Source: Hymenobacter sp. DG01
Lineage (GTDB): Bacteria; Bacteroidota; Bacteroidia; Cytophagales; Hymenobacteraceae
DNA: 64,000 bases
Direction of reading: 5' to 3'
Assembly (NCBI RefSeq): GCF_006352025.1
Contig: NZ_CP040936.1
Span: 2,108,001-2,172,000 of the forward strand
The notes under the pieces were generated by a model. It saw nothing but the letters and a program-made list of their open reading frames with translations. It was not told the DNA's origin and ran no database searches. A program made the position numbers and the translations under genes. Below are positions 8,115-17,989 of this stretch, piece by piece (position 1 is the stretch's first letter; every line of letters starts with the position of its first letter).

Positions 8115-10508
8115 ATGGAAACACGTCCACACACTCCCTCCGACGAAGTTGATCTGCACGAGCTGCTGTTCCGGTTGCGCAACCGGTGGCCGCTGTTTCT
8201 GGCGTCGTTGCTGCTGGCGGGTCTGCTGGCCTTTCTCTACCTGCGGGTGAAAGAGCCTGTATATGCCTTCCGGGCCACCATGCTGCTGGGCGACCAGGGC
8301 ACAGGCTCGAAGCAGGCCCAGGAGCTGCTCAAAATCCTGGAGGTGAAGGAGAAGGGCACAAAGATGGAAGACGAAATCGGGCTGCTGACCTCGGCCGATA
8401 TGGTGGGGCAGGCCCTCAACCGCCTGCCGTTCAACGTGGCCTACTACGCTGCCCCCACCACCTGGCTTAACACGCTCAAGGATGTGCAGGTGCGGGAGCG
8501 GCCGGCCGGGGCCGTGCCCTTCCGGCTGGTGCCCGACCCCAATACCCCCCAGCTCACGGGAGTCCGTATTTACATCGAGCCCCAGCCTGATGGCCGGTTT
8601 ACCCTCAGGGCCGACGCCGACGAAGGCAAGCTTTACAGCCTACCAACCGGCGAGCTGGTGCGGGAGGTGCTGGATGTGCACCTGAACGAAACCGTGCGCC
8701 TCGGCGACACGCTCCGTCACCCCCTGCTTACGGCCGTGCTGCTGCCCGAGCCAGGCTACCCGGCCGGAAGTTCGGCGGAGCGCTACTTTGTGGTGCTGCG
8801 CGACCATAACAGCCTGATTGCCGAGTATAGTAAGCATTTGTCCATCAAGCCCATCGACCGGGAATCGCGCATTATTGAGCTGACCAGCAAGGGCGCCGTG
8901 CCCCAGAAAGAGGTGCAGTTTCTGGATACCCTGATGCAGAGCTACGTGGAAAACGACCTGCTTAGCAAGAACCTGACCGGGCAGAAAACGGTAGCCTTCC
9001 TCGACAAGGAAATCGGCCACCTCTCTGATTCGTTGCGGCGTTCCACGGCGGCCCTGAGCTCGTTTCGGGCGGCCCGGGGGGTAGTAGATGCCAGCGCCCA
9101 GTCGGCGCGCGGTATTCAGCAGCAGGGCGAGCTGGAAATGATGCGGGCCAAAGTGGCCACCAACCGCAAGTACTACCAGAACATGCTCAGCTACCTGCGC
9201 GAAAACCAGGGCACCACCCAGATTGTGGCCCCCAGCAGCGTGGGTATAGAGGATCCGGTAGTCAACAACCTGATTCTGCAGCTCACCGACCTGAACAGCC
9301 AGCGGGCAGCCCTGGGCGTGAATGCCAGCTTTGAAAACCCTATGGTCACGGTGCTGAATGAGCGCATCAGGGTAGCCAAGGAAACCCTGACCCAGACCCT
9401 GGCCAATATGACCCGCGCCGCCGACATTACCCTGCGCGACCTGGACGCCCAGCTTGCACGGGTACGGGGCAGCATGAGCCAGATGCCGGAAAATGAGCGC
9501 CAGCTGGCCTCGCTGCAAAGCAAATCCGATTTCAACGACAAAAACTACCAGTTCCTGATTGAGAAGCGGGCCGAAGCCGCCATTGCCCTGGCCACCAACG
9601 CCACCGATAAGAAGGTAGTGGATGCGGCCGGCATGCAGGGCGATACGCCTACCGCGCCCAAGCCGGGGGTAGTGCTGCTGATTGCTCTGGTAGCCGGACT
9701 GGGCCTGCCCCTGGGCCTTACCCTGCTGCTGGACAAGGCCAACCGCCGCATCCAGAGCAAGGAGGACCTTTCGCGCATTACCGCTATTCCGCTGCTGGGC
9801 GTGGTAGCCCACGGCAGTAAGCAGGATAAGGAAAACATGCTGCACGACCCCAAAGGCCCCCTGCCCGAGTCGTTCCGCTCCATTCGGGTGAACCTGCAGT
9901 ACCTGGCCGCCGGCCTCGATAAGAAGCTTATCGGGGTTACCTCCTCGGTGCCGGGCGAAGGCAAAACCTTCTGCTCAGTAAACCTGGCAGCTGAAATGGC
10001 CCAGAGCGGCCGGAAGGTGCTGCTGCTGGAGTGCGACCTGCGCCGCCCCACGGTGGCGAGCTACTTTCAGCTGGACAAAGCCTGCGCCGAGCATGGCCTG
10101 AGCAGCTACCTGATGGGGCTGAGCAGCCTGGAGGAAAGCCGCCACCCCTCGGGCGTGCGCAACCTGGACGTCATGTGCTGCGGCCCGACTCCGGCTAACC
10201 CCACCGAGCTGCTGGAAAGCACCCGCATGGAGGAGCTGCTGGCCCAGCTGCGCCAGCAGTACGACTACGTGATTGTAGATACCCCACCCTCGGGCTACGT
10301 TTCGGAGTTCTTTATGCTGCTGCGCCACCTCGATGCCAACATTTACGTGGTGCGCCAGAACTACACCGACAAGGGCCTGATTGCCCAAATCAACGAGCTG
10401 CACCGCGAGCAGAAGGTAAAGCATATCTACATCGTCATCAATGATATGCACTTCACCAAAACCTACGAATACCGCCACAAGGAAAAGGCCTATGCCTACG
10501 GCTACTAG
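8115..10508 (+). CDS. Wzc-like chain-length regulator with BY-kinase domain
   Basis: The 797-residue protein is a polysaccharide co-polymerase. The N-terminal Wzz domain has TM1 at about 31-47; a long coiled-coil periplasmic region (about 290-470) follows; TM2 lies at about 518-538. A cytoplasmic tyrosine kinase has Walker A SVPGEGKTFCSVN (about residue 610), Walker A' LLLECDLRRP and Walker B YVIVDTPPSG. The extreme C terminus is a tyrosine cluster (TYEYRHKEKAYAYGY), the usual autophosphorylation site. It works with the OPX protein to set chain length and export. No cognate tyrosine phosphatase (Wzb) is present in the window. Confidence 0.95.
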   Translation: METRPHTPSDEVDLHELLFRLRNRWPLFLASLLLAGLLAFLYLRVKEPVYAFRATMLLGDQGTGSKQAQELLKILEVKEKGTKMEDEIGLLTSADMVGQALNRLPFNVAYYAAPTTWLNTLKDVQVRERPAGAVPFRLVPDPNTPQLTGVRIYIEPQPDGRFTLRADADEGKLYSLPTGELVREVLDVHLNETVRLGDTLRHPLLTAVLLPEPGYPAGSSAERYFVVLRDHNSLIAEYSKHLSIKPIDRESRIIELTSKGAVPQKEVQFLDTLMQSYVENDLLSKNLTGQKTVAFLDKEIGHLSDSLRRSTAALSSFRAARGVVDASAQSARGIQQQGELEMMRAKVATNRKYYQNMLSYLRENQGTTQIVAPSSVGIEDPVVNNLILQLTDLNSQRAALGVNASFENPMVTVLNERIRVAKETLTQTLANMTRAADITLRDLDAQLARVRGSMSQMPENERQLASLQSKSDFNDKNYQFLIEKRAEAAIALATNATDKKVVDAAGMQGDTPTAPKPGVVLLIALVAGLGLPLGLTLLLDKANRRIQSKEDLSRITAIPLLGVVAHGSKQDKENMLHDPKGPLPESFRSIRVNLQYLAAGLDKKLIGVTSSVPGEGKTFCSVNLAAEMAQSGRKVLLLECDLRRPTVASYFQLDKACAEHGLSSYLMGLSSLEESRHPSGVRNLDVMCCGPTPANPTELLESTRMEELLAQLRQQYDYVIVDTPPSGYVSEFFMLLRHLDANIYVVRQNYTDKGLIAQINELHREQKVKHIYIVINDMHFTKTYEYRHKEKAYAYGY

Positions 10509-10649
10509 GTAGCCGGCTGCCCTTTCCCTACCCATCCTGCCTCCTTCCGGCCCACCGGGGAGCCGCTGGCCATGCCCGCTGTTTTCCGGCCCAATTCCCC
10601 TCCCGTACTCCCGTGCGCTGCTCCCCTACCTTTCTACCCGGATAGCCTT

Positions 10650-12266
10650 ATGGCATCTTCTGCTCCTAACCTCACCACCGCCGCCGTACAGGGCGTCAAG
10701 TGGACGACTGCGGCAACTCTTACCACTTCCCTGCTTCAAATCGGCTACACCGCAACCATGGCCCGCCTGCTGAGTCCGGCGGCCTTTGGGTTGGTGGCGC
10801 TGGCCGGCGTAATTCTGCGGTTTGGCTCCTACTTCGCCCAGATGGGCATGGAGCAGGCCATTATTCAGAAGCCCGACATTACCCGCAACGATATTCGGGC
10901 AGCCTTCACCTCGTCGGTGGCCCTGAGCTTGGTGTTTGCCGGGCTGCTGGTGCTGGGTGCCCCCCTGGCGGCCGGCCTGGTACGCCAGCCCGAGGTAGTG
11001 CCCGTGGTGCGGGTGCTGGCCGCCGGCCTGCTCCTGACGGGCCTCAATGCTACGGCCCTGAGCCTGCTGCGCCGCCGGATGCAGTTCCGGGCCATGGCCC
11101 TGATGGAGGTAGCTTCCTATGTGCTCAGCTACGGTGGCTTGGGCATCGGATTGGCGCTACAGGGATACGGAGTCTGGAGCCTGGTAGCCGCCACGCTGGG
11201 GCAGGGCCTGCTTCTGACGGTGCTGAGCTACGCCGCTGAGCGCCACGCTATTCGCCCGCTCTTCGACTGGGCCACGTACCGCCCCCTGCTGGCCTACGGC
11301 AGCCGTATGTCGGCCATCAGCTTCCTGGAGTTTATTACCGGCTCCCTCGATACCCTGCTGATTGGCCGGCTGCTGGGCGCGGCTGCCCTGGGCATTTACA
11401 GCCGGGGCTGGCAGCTGATTGGCTTGCCCGTGTACATGCTGACCACCAGCGTATCGAAGGTGGTTTTCCCGTCCTTCAGCCAGCTGCAGTCTGACAGGGC
11501 GCGGCTGAAAACGGTGTACCTGGGCAGCATCACCCTGATTGCTACCCTGGTACTGCCCATCTGTGCCGGCGCGGCCGTTGCCGCGCCCGAAATCGTGCGG
11601 GTGATGCTGGGCCCCAACTGGACGGCTACCATCCCAATTCTGCGGGTGGTGTGCGCGGCCTTTGGCCTGAGTATGGTGACGATGTTTGCCGGGGTAGTGT
11701 GCGATGCTACCGCTACCCTCACGCCCAAGCTGTGGCTGAACCTGGGCTACGCCGTGCTGCTCACGGGCCTGTTCTTCGGGCTAAGTCGGTTTGGGCTGCT
11801 GGGCGTGGCTGGCGCGGTAGTGGCCGGCGAAGTGATTCGGACGGTGCTCTACCTGCTGCTGATGCGGCGGGTGCTGGCCGTGCGGACGGCCGAGGTGCTG
11901 GGCTCGTACGTGCCCGGCCTGCTGGCGGGGGTAGCCGTGGCGGCGGGTATTGCGGCCGTTCGGTTGCTGCTGCCGCCCGGTACCGTGCCCGCCTCGGTGC
12001 TGCTGGTTGAAATGCTGACTGGGGCGCTGCTGCTGGGTGCCTTGGCTGTAGGAGCTCCGCCCGCCCGCCTGCGCAGTGTACTGCGCCGCCTGCTGGCCCG
12101 CCTGCAGGAAGGCCCGCACAGCCCGGGCCGCGCCCAGCAGCTGCTTCGCGCGTTTGCCGCCCGCCTGGCCCGCCTCGATGGTGAGCCGGCTCCGGTTGCC
12201 GCGCCGGCGGCCCCGCGCCGCCCCCACCCGGCCTTACTCCCCGATCCGGAAACCGAACTGGTATAG
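10650..12266 (+). CDS. Wzx-type lipopolysaccharide/oligosaccharide flippase
   Basis: The frame opens at 10572, but the ATG at 10650 (MASSAPNLTTAAVQGVKWTT) gives the usual amphipathic start of MOP-family flippases and is preferred; it yields 538 residues. About 12-14 hydrophobic segments span residues 15-455. A Pro/Ala/Arg-rich cytoplasmic tail of about 70 residues follows, which is longer than usual. Proteins of this family flip undecaprenyl-linked repeat units to the outer face of the inner membrane. The gene sits between the chain-length regulator and a glycosyltransferase that starts 3 nt after its stop, so the two are probably translationally coupled. Confidence 0.9.
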   Translation: MASSAPNLTTAAVQGVKWTTAATLTTSLLQIGYTATMARLLSPAAFGLVALAGVILRFGSYFAQMGMEQAIIQKPDITRNDIRAAFTSSVALSLVFAGLLVLGAPLAAGLVRQPEVVPVVRVLAAGLLLTGLNATALSLLRRRMQFRAMALMEVASYVLSYGGLGIGLALQGYGVWSLVAATLGQGLLLTVLSYAAERHAIRPLFDWATYRPLLAYGSRMSAISFLEFITGSLDTLLIGRLLGAAALGIYSRGWQLIGLPVYMLTTSVSKVVFPSFSQLQSDRARLKTVYLGSITLIATLVLPICAGAAVAAPEIVRVMLGPNWTATIPILRVVCAAFGLSMVTMFAGVVCDATATLTPKLWLNLGYAVLLTGLFFGLSRFGLLGVAGAVVAGEVIRTVLYLLLMRRVLAVRTAEVLGSYVPGLLAGVAVAAGIAAVRLLLPPGTVPASVLLVEMLTGALLLGALAVGAPPARLRSVLRRLLARLQEGPHSPGRAQQLLRAFAARLARLDGEPAPVAAPAAPRRPHPALLPDPETELV

Positions 12267-12268
12267 CT

Positions 12269-13423
12269 ATGCGGGTACTCTACGATCATCAGGCCTTCAC
12301 ACTGCAGGACTTCGGGGGTATTACGCGCTACCATCACGAGCTGCTCTGCCACGCCAGCTGGCAGGCGGAGCTGGCCGTAACCCTAAGCAACAACCTGTAC
12401 CTCCGCGACGGAAGCTACTCCCACCACCGAACTTTTCTGCCCAACGTGCCGCTGCGGGGCCGCTGGCGCGTTATCCGGTATTTCAACCACCGGGCCTCGG
12501 TGCGGGCACTGCGCCGGGGTGAGTACGATGTTTTTCATCCCACCCTCACCGACGACGACTACTTTCTGGAGCTGCTCGATGACCGGCCCCTGGTCATTAC
12601 CCTCCACGATACCATTCCGGCCCTGTTTCCGCAGTACTACCCCGACCGCGACGGGAAAGTGCTGGAGCGCATTGTGCGGCGGGCCAGCCGCATTATCACC
12701 GTTTCGGAAAACACCCGCGCCGATGTGCTGCGCCTGCTGCCGGTAGCACCCGAGCGGGTATGCGTGGTACCCCACGGCTACGCCGGCCGCGAGTATTCGC
12801 ACCCCGGCCCGGCCCTACCCCTGCCGGCGTGCTACGTGCTGTTTACCGGCAGCCGGGCCCTGTACAAGAACTTTGGCTGCCTGGTAGAGGCCCTGGCCTT
12901 GCTCCCCCCGGCCGTAGCGGCCGACCTGCACCTGGTATGCGCTGGGGGCGGCCCCTTCACGTCCCCGGAGCAGGAGCACTTGCAGCGCGCCGGATGGGCA
13001 GGCCGCGCCCACCAGTTCGGGCCCGTGTCCGATGCCCAGCTCAACCAGCTATACCGCCAGGCCCTGGTGTTCGTGTTTCCCTCGCAGTACGAGGGCTTCG
13101 GGCTGCCCATTCTGGAGGCCTTCGGGCAGCAGTGCCCGGTAGTGCTGAGTAGTGCCTCCTGCTTTCCGGAAATAGCCCAGGACGCGGCCCTGTACCACCA
13201 CCCGCACCAGCCCGCCGAGCTGGCCCAGCAGCTGGAGCGTCTGCTGCTGGATACCGCCCTGCGCCAGGACCTGGTGCGGGTGGGCCAGCTGCGCCTGCTC
13301 GACTTCAGCTGGCCCCAGACGGCCCGCCGCACCCGCGCCGTGTACGAAGCCGCCGCCCAGGACACCAACCCGTTCTCCACCCCCGCCCCGGTAGCACCCC
13401 GCATTCCCGTGCTTGAGCTATGA
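12269..13423 (+). CDS. Glycosyltransferase, GT4 family
   Basis: The 384-residue GT-B enzyme has an N-terminal domain with IVTVSEN-like segment (RIITVSENTRADVLRLL) and the C-terminal nucleotide-sugar motif SQYEGFGLPILEAFGQQCPVV, containing the E-x7-E pair typical of GT4. It should transfer a sugar from a nucleotide donor to the growing lipid-linked repeat unit on the cytoplasmic face. Donor and acceptor cannot be told. It begins 3 nt after the flippase stop and its own stop overlaps the start of the polymerase gene (ATGA), so translation is coupled through this stretch. Confidence 0.92.
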   Translation: MRVLYDHQAFTLQDFGGITRYHHELLCHASWQAELAVTLSNNLYLRDGSYSHHRTFLPNVPLRGRWRVIRYFNHRASVRALRRGEYDVFHPTLTDDDYFLELLDDRPLVITLHDTIPALFPQYYPDRDGKVLERIVRRASRIITVSENTRADVLRLLPVAPERVCVVPHGYAGREYSHPGPALPLPACYVLFTGSRALYKNFGCLVEALALLPPAVAADLHLVCAGGGPFTSPEQEHLQRAGWAGRAHQFGPVSDAQLNQLYRQALVFVFPSQYEGFGLPILEAFGQQCPVVLSSASCFPEIAQDAALYHHPHQPAELAQQLERLLLDTALRQDLVRVGQLRLLDFSWPQTARRTRAVYEAAAQDTNPFSTPAPVAPRIPVLEL

Positions 13424-14733
13424 AAATCAGTCTGCGCTTTCGCCATGTGCTGCCCGCACTGGTGGTGGTAGCCACCGACCGGGCCTTCACCGATTTCGTG
13501 TTTCCCGATCCTGACGACCCCCGCCTGGGCCTCTACAGCTACGCCATCACGGGCTTCTCGCTATTGCTGATTGGGCGGTATTTCCGCTACCTGAGCCCGG
13601 TAATGCGGCGGTGGCTACTCCTGACGCTGGCCGCCACTGCGGCCCTGGCCCTGGAGTCGTACAATGGCTGGGGCACGCCTTTCGTGTACCCGCACGTATT
13701 CGCCAAGCTGCTGACGCTGCTGCCCATTTTCGGCCTGTACGCCTATTACCGCCGCTACCCCCTCCCGATTCCTCTGCTCATGGGGTTGCTGCTGGTCGGG
13801 CTGGTCATCAACCTGGCCTTGTATCACCCTGACGCCTTGAGCGTTTCGGCCTTCCTGGAAAACGAGCGGGGCTTTGATGTAACCTCGGCGTTTCTGCTGC
13901 TGCTGCTGGCCCTATACTACTTCAACCACTACCTGACCCGGGGCGGACTGCTGCGCCTGGGCCTGTTTTTCCTGATTGTGGGCCTGATTGTGTTTCTGCA
14001 GCACCGCACCGTCTGGCTCACCACGATTCTGGCCCTGGCCCTGAACGGGCTGCTGGTAGCCACGGGCCGGGTAGAGGGCGCGCGCCTGAGTCTGAACCGC
14101 CTGCTGCCCGTGGTGCTTATGCCCCTGCTTGCGGTTGTGCTGGGCGGTACGGCGCTGATGCTGGATAACCCACAGGTACTGCGCCGGCTGGAAACCAGCC
14201 TGGAAGATATTGAGCACGCCGACAAGCAGGGTACTGGCAGCTGGCGCCTGCAGCAGATAGAAACCTACCAGCCTTTTGTGGAGGAGCACCCCATTCTGGG
14301 CCTGCGCCTGGAGGGATTTGAACTGCCCGTGCAGTTTTACGGCGACGGCGACACCCCCGTGTGGGCCGACCGCACGGGCCACCACTTCCACAGCTTCTAC
14401 CTCGACCGGCTGTTCTACTTCGGGGTGCTGGGCCTGCTGCTGGTAATTGCCGTGCCTATTGTTCAGCTCTGGCAGCGGGTGCGGCAGCCAGTACCCCTGA
14501 GCCCGGCTACGGCAGCCCTGGTGTGCTACGTTGGGTGCAGCCTGCTCTACGGCGTTTCCTACGACTGGCCGCCCTACCTCTACGGCCTGATCGGGCTTAC
14601 GCTGGCCCTGGCCGCGCCCGTTACCGCGGCGGCCCCTGCCGCTTCCCCGGCCTTCCCCCGGGCCGATGAAGACCTGGTCCGGCTTCCGTATTCTGCTCCT
14701 CAAGCCCCCTCTCCGCATGCTGTCCACTCCTGA
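13420..14733 (+). CDS. O-antigen polymerase/ligase-like membrane protein (Wzy candidate)
   Basis: The 437-residue protein has about 10-12 hydrophobic segments with a large external loop between about 240 and 320, followed by the DRTGHHFHSFYLDRLFYFG region, matching the layout of Wzy polymerases and O-antigen ligases. The sequence HRTVWLTTILALALNG fits the family's conserved His/Arg region. It probably joins repeat units in the periplasm. The start overlaps the previous stop by 4 nt. Its C terminus overlaps the next gene by 17 nt. Its position among glycosyltransferases and a flippase favours Wzy over WaaL. Confidence 0.85.
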   Translation: MKISLRFRHVLPALVVVATDRAFTDFVFPDPDDPRLGLYSYAITGFSLLLIGRYFRYLSPVMRRWLLLTLAATAALALESYNGWGTPFVYPHVFAKLLTLLPIFGLYAYYRRYPLPIPLLMGLLLVGLVINLALYHPDALSVSAFLENERGFDVTSAFLLLLLALYYFNHYLTRGGLLRLGLFFLIVGLIVFLQHRTVWLTTILALALNGLLVATGRVEGARLSLNRLLPVVLMPLLAVVLGGTALMLDNPQVLRRLETSLEDIEHADKQGTGSWRLQQIETYQPFVEEHPILGLRLEGFELPVQFYGDGDTPVWADRTGHHFHSFYLDRLFYFGVLGLLLVIAVPIVQLWQRVRQPVPLSPATAALVCYVGCSLLYGVSYDWPPYLYGLIGLTLALAAPVTAAAPAASPAFPRADEDLVRLPYSAPQAPSPHAVHS

Positions 14734-15751
14734 TGCCGCGGCTCCTGCCGCCGCACCGCTGCACACGCCGGTGCTGCTGCTCATCTTCAACCGCCCCGAT
14801 ACCACCCGGCGCGTATTTGACGCCATCCGCCGGGCCCGGCCCACGCGCCTCTATATTGCCGCCGACGGCCCCCGGGCAACCCACCCCGAAGACGCCGCCC
14901 GCTGCGCCGCGGCCCGCGCCGAGGTAGCCCATGTCGATTGGCCCTGCGAGGTATTTACCCTGTTTCGGACCAGCAACCTGAACTGCGGCGTAGGCCCGGC
15001 TAGCGCCCTGAACTGGTTTTTTGAGCACGAAGAGGCCGGCATCATTCTGGAAGACGACTGCGTGCCGGCGCCTTCGTTTTTCCGGTTCTGCGAGGAGCTG
15101 CTGGTCCATTACCGCCACGATACCCGGGTGCTTCACATCGGGGGCAACAACTTCAGCCGGGAAGCCCGGCGGCCCCAACCCGCCGGCGCCGATTCGTACT
15201 TTTTCTCTACCCAGGTAAATAGCTGGGGCTGGGCTACCTGGCGCCGGGCCTGGCACCTCTACGATTTTCACCTGAGCCAGTACCACCAGCTGGCGGCCCA
15301 GGGAAAGCTGCGCGGCCTTTACAGCTCCTGGCTCGAAAACCGCTACCGGCTCAGCAAAATCCGGAGTGTGGTGGGCCTGCCCCAGCCCCCCGACGTGTGG
15401 GACTACCAGTGGCACTTTACGGTAGCGGCGCACTCGGGCCTGTGCATAGTGCCGGCCGTGAACCTGGTGGGCAACATCGGGTTCGGGGAGCAGGGCACGC
15501 ACACACTGGACGCCACCGACGAGTTTGCCGACATCCCAACCTCTGAGCTGGAGTTTCCCCTGCGCCACCCCGCCTTCGTGCTACCTGACCGCCGCCGCGA
15601 CCAGCAGCGGTTCCGGGAGTTTTTGTGGGGACGCCTCACGGCCAAAGCACGGCGCCTCACGGCCCGCCTTGTGCCCCGCGCCGCTACCCCGCCACCGGCC
15701 CCGCCGGCTCCGGTTTCCTCGCCTCCCATTCTGCACACCCAACTGGTATGA
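14717..15751 (+). CDS. Glycosyltransferase-like protein (GT-A fold, GT2-related)
   Basis: The ATG at 14717 (MLSTPDAAAP) is chosen over one 51 nt upstream because the intervening residues are encoded over the end of the polymerase gene and do not look conserved. The 344-residue protein starts with LLIFNRPDTTRRVFDAIR and LYIAADGPR, then GIILEDDCVPAPSFFRF, an acidic Asp-rich site expected to bind metal and nucleotide-sugar, and later NSWGWATWRRAWHLYD. This pattern is typical of GT-A enzymes of polysaccharide loci annotated only as nucleotide-diphospho-sugar transferases. Specificity is unknown. A Pro/Ala-rich tail ends the protein and its stop overlaps the next start. Confidence 0.85.
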   Translation: MLSTPDAAAPAAAPLHTPVLLLIFNRPDTTRRVFDAIRRARPTRLYIAADGPRATHPEDAARCAAARAEVAHVDWPCEVFTLFRTSNLNCGVGPASALNWFFEHEEAGIILEDDCVPAPSFFRFCEELLVHYRHDTRVLHIGGNNFSREARRPQPAGADSYFFSTQVNSWGWATWRRAWHLYDFHLSQYHQLAAQGKLRGLYSSWLENRYRLSKIRSVVGLPQPPDVWDYQWHFTVAAHSGLCIVPAVNLVGNIGFGEQGTHTLDATDEFADIPTSELEFPLRHPAFVLPDRRRDQQRFREFLWGRLTAKARRLTARLVPRAATPPPAPPAPVSSPPILHTQLV

Positions 15752-17046
15752 ACGCTCTGATATCGGCCTATGCCTGCAACCCGGCCCACGGGGGCGAGGA
15801 CAGCAACGGCTTCAACTGGGCCTGGCAAACCGCCCGGCGCGGGCACCGGGTTTGGTGCCTTACTACCCCCGATGGGCAGGCCAACATTGCCGCCTTTCTG
15901 GCGGAACAGGGCCACGAGCTGCCCGCCGGACAGCTGCGATTTTTGTTTGTGGCGGTGCCGGCCTGGGTGCAGTTTCTGTACCGCTGGCAGTTTGGGGTGT
16001 ACCTGCACTATATGGTATGGCAGTACCAGGCCTGGCGGCAGGCGCGGCAGCTCAGCCAGACGGTAACCTTCGACTACGTGCACCACGTTACCTACGGCAG
16101 TCTGCAGATGGGCTCCTGGCTGTGGCGCCTGGGCAAGCCCCTGATTTTTGGGCCCGTGGGCGGGGGGCAGCAGGCCCCGGCCGCTTTTCGTCCCCTTATT
16201 CCCGACTGGTTTAAAACTGAAACCCTGCGCAACGCCATCAGCTGGCTGCTGATGACCTTCGACCCCAACGTGCGCCAGACCCTGCGCCACGCTACCCTGG
16301 TGCTGGCGGCCAACTCCGAAACGGCCGCCCTGGCCCGCCGCCTCGGCGCCCGCCGGGTCGAGCTGTTTCTGGATACTGGCCTGCCCGAATCGTACTTTCC
16401 GGCGGCCGCTCCGCAGCGCTGCCCGGGGCCGGTGCTGCGGCTGCTGTGGCTGGCCCGGCTGTATCCGCGCAAGGCCTTGGTGCTGGTGCTGGAGGCTCTG
16501 GCGCGGGTTAATCCGGGCATTTCCTTTCACCTGACCATCGTGGGGGATGGGCCGCTGGGGCCGCTGGTGCCGGGCTGGATTGCCCAATACGGCCTTACAG
16601 ACCGCGTAACGTGGCGCGGGGCAGTATCTTGGCTGGAAGCGCGGGAGGCGTTTCTGGAGCACGATGTGTTCCTGTTCGGCAGCCTACGCGACTCTTTCGC
16701 TTCGCAGTTTCTGGAGGCCATGGCCACCGGTCTGCCCATCATTACCCTCGACCACCAGGGAGCCCACGATTTTATTCCGGCCGCAGCCGCCATTAAGGTA
16801 CCCGTTACTACCCCCGAGGCTACCGCCAACGGCCTAGCCCGCGCCGTGGAGTACCTGCACGCTCATCCCGCCGCCCGCCAGGCCATGAGCCAGGCCGGCT
16901 ACGCCTTCGCCCGCACCCAAACCTGGGCCGCCCGCACCTACCGGCTCATGAAGCTGACCGCCCACCTGGTACCGGCGCGCCCGAGCCGCCCCCGCCGGGC
17001 ACCGGCGCTGCCGCTGGAGCGGGCCGTGGCCCTGCCCGCCGGGTAG
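15748..17046 (+). CDS. Glycosyltransferase, GT4 family
   Basis: The start at 15748 forms an ATGA overlap with the preceding stop and gives the natural GT-B N terminus (MNALISAYACNPAHGGEDS); an upstream ATG at 15625 lies inside the previous gene. The 432-residue enzyme has the motif RLYPRKALVLVLEALARV at the start of its second domain and SFASQFLEAMATGLPIITLDHQGAHDFI, the acidic donor-binding region of GT4. It resembles GT4 proteins that carry a Gly-rich N-terminal motif (GPVGGGQQAP). It probably adds one residue of the exopolysaccharide repeat. A basic Pro/Arg/Ala-rich tail follows the catalytic domain. Confidence 0.9.
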   Translation: MNALISAYACNPAHGGEDSNGFNWAWQTARRGHRVWCLTTPDGQANIAAFLAEQGHELPAGQLRFLFVAVPAWVQFLYRWQFGVYLHYMVWQYQAWRQARQLSQTVTFDYVHHVTYGSLQMGSWLWRLGKPLIFGPVGGGQQAPAAFRPLIPDWFKTETLRNAISWLLMTFDPNVRQTLRHATLVLAANSETAALARRLGARRVELFLDTGLPESYFPAAAPQRCPGPVLRLLWLARLYPRKALVLVLEALARVNPGISFHLTIVGDGPLGPLVPGWIAQYGLTDRVTWRGAVSWLEAREAFLEHDVFLFGSLRDSFASQFLEAMATGLPIITLDHQGAHDFIPAAAAIKVPVTTPEATANGLARAVEYLHAHPAARQAMSQAGYAFARTQTWAARTYRLMKLTAHLVPARPSRPRRAPALPLERAVALPAG

Positions 17047-17100
17047 CCCGGTTTTACTCTCCTTTCCAGTACTGTCCTCGTCCTGCTTTCTGCCTCCTCT

Positions 17101-17940
17101 ATGCTCTACATTGTTATACCCGTTTTCAACCGAAAAGAATTTACCCGGGCCTGCCTGGAATCCTTGCGCCGCCAAACGCACCCCGATTTTCGGGTGGTGG
17201 TGGTGGACGACGGCTCCACTGACGGTACCGGCCAGATGCTGCGCACGGAGTTTCCTGAAGTGCTGATTGAGGAAGGCGACGGGAATCTGTTCTGGACGGC
17301 CGGCGTAAACCTGGGCATCCGGCGCGCCCTGGCCGAGGGGGCTTCCCGGGTCATGACTCTCAACAACGACGTGGTGGCCGCCCCCGATTTTCTGGCCCGC
17401 ATGCTTGCCTGGGCCGACCTTCATCCTACGGCCGTACTGGGGGCTCTGGAGCTAGATATTTCTACCGGCCAGCCCGTGTATGGCGGCGAGACCCTGGACT
17501 GGCGCACCAACACCCGCCGCGACCTGCTGCAAACCCTGCCGGCCGAGCAGCGCCACGGCCTGCACCCGGTTACCTACCTGCCCGGCCGGGGCCTGCTGAT
17601 TCCGCGCCGGGTGCTGGAAACCATCGGGCTGTTTGATGAGCGGCGCCTGCCCCACTACCTCGCCGATTTCGACTATACCAGCGTGGCACGGCGGCACGGC
17701 TTTCTGGTGTACTGCAACTACGACGCCCACCTGAGCACCTACCCCGAGGAAAGCGGCCAGGAAATAACCCGCCGCCAGCGCAGCCTGCGCGGCTACTACC
17801 AGCACCTGTTCGGAATCCGGGGCGGGGGCAACCTGCGCAACTTCACGTACTTCAGCCTCAAAAACTGTCCCCGCCCCTACCTGCCCTACTTCCTGCTGAA
17901 TGGCTACGCCCGCCGCCTGGTAGGCTACTTCCTGCACTAG
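17101..17940 (+). CDS. Glycosyltransferase, GT2 family
   Basis: The 279-residue GT-A enzyme opens with LYIVIPVFNRKEFTRACLESL and has the GT2 motifs VVVDDGSTDGTGQML and MTLNNDVVAAPDFL (metal-binding Asp), plus YLPGRGLLIPRRVLETIGLFDE and the downstream HYLADFDYTSVARRHGF. The set resembles rhamnosyl- or related hexosyltransferases, but the donor is not proven. It starts 54 nt after the previous stop and is the last glycosyltransferase of the first run, before the two beta-helix proteins. Confidence 0.92.
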   Translation: MLYIVIPVFNRKEFTRACLESLRRQTHPDFRVVVVDDGSTDGTGQMLRTEFPEVLIEEGDGNLFWTAGVNLGIRRALAEGASRVMTLNNDVVAAPDFLARMLAWADLHPTAVLGALELDISTGQPVYGGETLDWRTNTRRDLLQTLPAEQRHGLHPVTYLPGRGLLIPRRVLETIGLFDERRLPHYLADFDYTSVARRHGFLVYCNYDAHLSTYPEESGQEITRRQRSLRGYYQHLFGIRGGGNLRNFTYFSLKNCPRPYLPYFLLNGYARRLVGYFLH

Positions 17941-17989
17941 CGCCTCACCTGCGGCGGGGCCCGGGTTGTTCTTGTTTTATCCTTGCGCT